Source: Thermoplasmata archaeon (lineage in GTDB: Archaea; Thermoplasmatota; Thermoplasmata; Thermoplasmatales; Thermoplasmataceae). From it: a stretch of 5,199 bases of DNA. The notes under the pieces were generated by a model, which did not search any database, was not told where the DNA came from, and was given only the letters and a program-made list of their open reading frames with translations. The DNA lies in contig JAJZKL010000116.1 in assembly GCA_021804185.1 (NCBI GenBank), positions 1 to 5,199 on the forward strand, read 5' to 3'. How positions within the stretch are numbered: the stretch's first letter is position 1; each line of letters begins with the position of its first letter. This document shows, piece by piece, positions 4,539-5,199 of the stretch. The position numbers and the translations under genes are program-made.

Positions 4539-5199
4539 TCAGATGTAAAGGGCCCTCAGGCACTTATACTTCTCAGGGAACCTGATGAGTTGGAACTCTA
4601 GCTTTGAAAGCATTTTCTCCTTGTCATAAGAAAATCTCTTGAAGGTCAAGTCACCGGATTCGGTATCTAAAATTGCGTACATGGGCCTCCATTTTCCATC
4701 TCTCGGCTGCCCGGAACTCCCCGGATTGATTATTTTTCCCCTGTAAAACATTGGAAAGTGGGTGTGGCCAACCATTACATAGTCGAACTGTTTCAGCTCA
4801 GGTTTCTTCCAGACCATTTCTGCTTCAGTGGAAAACATGTATCCGAATAGTGGATCGTTTGGGGACGCATGAACAATAAAGAATTTCCTGCCATCAATTT
4901 CAAACTCCAGTTTCCTCTCCAGGTCCCTAAGTTTCGTTAGATCATTCTTTCCTAACAATTTCAAGGTAATCTCGTTTCTAGTCAGGACACTCAGGTCATG
5001 CATAGCGGGAGCGCAATTGCAGTCTTCCCCAGTGCCAGCAGCATAATCATGGTTTCCCTGCACGATGTAATCTGTCTCTCTCAATACGATATCTAATACT
5101 TCACCGGGGTTTGGGCCATAGTCCACTATATCACCCAGGAAAACAGCTTTGTCAAATTTCTCCCTTGATAAGACGGCATTCAGAGCTTCAAGATTGGAG
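4539..5199 (-). CDS. YfcE/MJ0936-type metallophosphoesterase, N-terminus outside window
   Basis: 219 residues are visible and the frame is open to the window edge; the true start lies beyond 5199. The GTG at 5126-5124 is an internal Val of GDIVDYGP, not a start. Visible motifs of the calcineurin-like fold: SNLEAL (1-6), which would complete a D-x-H-S-N metal motif just outside; GDIVDYGPNP (22-31); GNHDY (48-52); FFIVHASPNDP (106-116, His110); GHTHFP (144-149); and NPGSSGQPRDG (158-168), the signature of the Metallophos_2/YfcE group. These enzymes use a two-metal centre to hydrolyse phosphodiesters; the natural substrate is not known and cannot be read from sequence. It is cytoplasmic, without signal or membrane segments. 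A short region C-terminal to GNHD has a CNC pair (GEDCNCAP, 57-64), possibly an extra metal or redox site. It is the neighbour of the dead ISL3 copy, about 90 bases away, and shows no damage. Confidence 0.9.
   Translation of the reverse strand, partial: SNLEALNAVLSREKFDKAVFLGDIVDYGPNPGEVLDIVLRETDYIVQGNHDYAAGTGEDCNCAPAMHDLSVLTRNEITLKLLGKNDLTKLRDLERKLEFEIDGRKFFIVHASPNDPLFGYMFSTEAEMVWKKPELKQFDYVMVGHTHFPMFYRGKIINPGSSGQPRDGKWRPMYAILDTESGDLTFKRFSYDKEKMLSKLEFQLIRFPEKYKCLRALYI

Noticed and set aside
5124..5126. GTG as start codon of the phosphoesterase
   Set aside because: It encodes the Val of the conserved GDIVDYGP motif and the frame continues upstream with family sequence to the window edge.

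Overview
The window looks like a piece of an archaeal chromosome, most likely from the Thermoplasmatales (Thermoplasma/Ferroplasma/Cuniculiplasma-like). This rests on an XPB helicase directly followed by a Bax1 (DUF790) gene, a pair known only in archaea and first studied as a nuclease in Thermoplasma acidophilum; on archaeal TATA elements 25-32 bases before start codons with almost no 5' leader; and on the lack of recognisable Shine-Dalgarno sites. The genus-level placement is an inference.

Layout. Positions 1-1783 (minus strand) hold a DNA-repair operon. xpb (437-1783) is complete and its 3' end overlaps the start of bax1 (1-453, running out of the window) by 17 bases. A short, probably leaderless promoter lies at about 1812-1817. 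Positions 2083/2101-2490 (plus strand) hold a small conserved-looking protein of unknown function. Positions 2491-2989 contain no convincing intact gene, but they do contain an unassigned minus-strand open frame next to the end of that gene, a near-perfect palindrome, a strong orphan TATA sequence, and a 143-bp stretch bounded by 20-base inverted repeats. Positions 2990-3469 (minus) encode a small exported, probably N-glycosylated membrane-anchored protein with its own leaderless promoter. Positions 3553 to about 4452 (minus) are a decayed ISL3-family transposase: all three DDE catalytic positions are readable, but there is a one-base deletion, an in-frame stop and a collapsed N-terminal third. 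Positions 4539-5199 (minus) encode most of a YfcE/MJ0936-type metallophosphoesterase whose first residues lie beyond the window.

Functional picture. The only clear functional unit is XPB-Bax1, a helicase-nuclease partnership thought to act in archaeal nucleotide excision repair. The middle of the window (about 2490-4540) looks like a degrading accessory segment: a dead insertion sequence, a miniature inverted-repeat structure, an orphan promoter and one lineage-specific surface protein, set between ordinary chromosomal genes. I found no CRISPR array, tRNA, rRNA or intact mobile element, and nothing that I can defend as a wholly new system. The best candidates for a second look are the 2725-2925 promoter/palindrome/inverted-repeat cluster and the variant RED motif in XPB.
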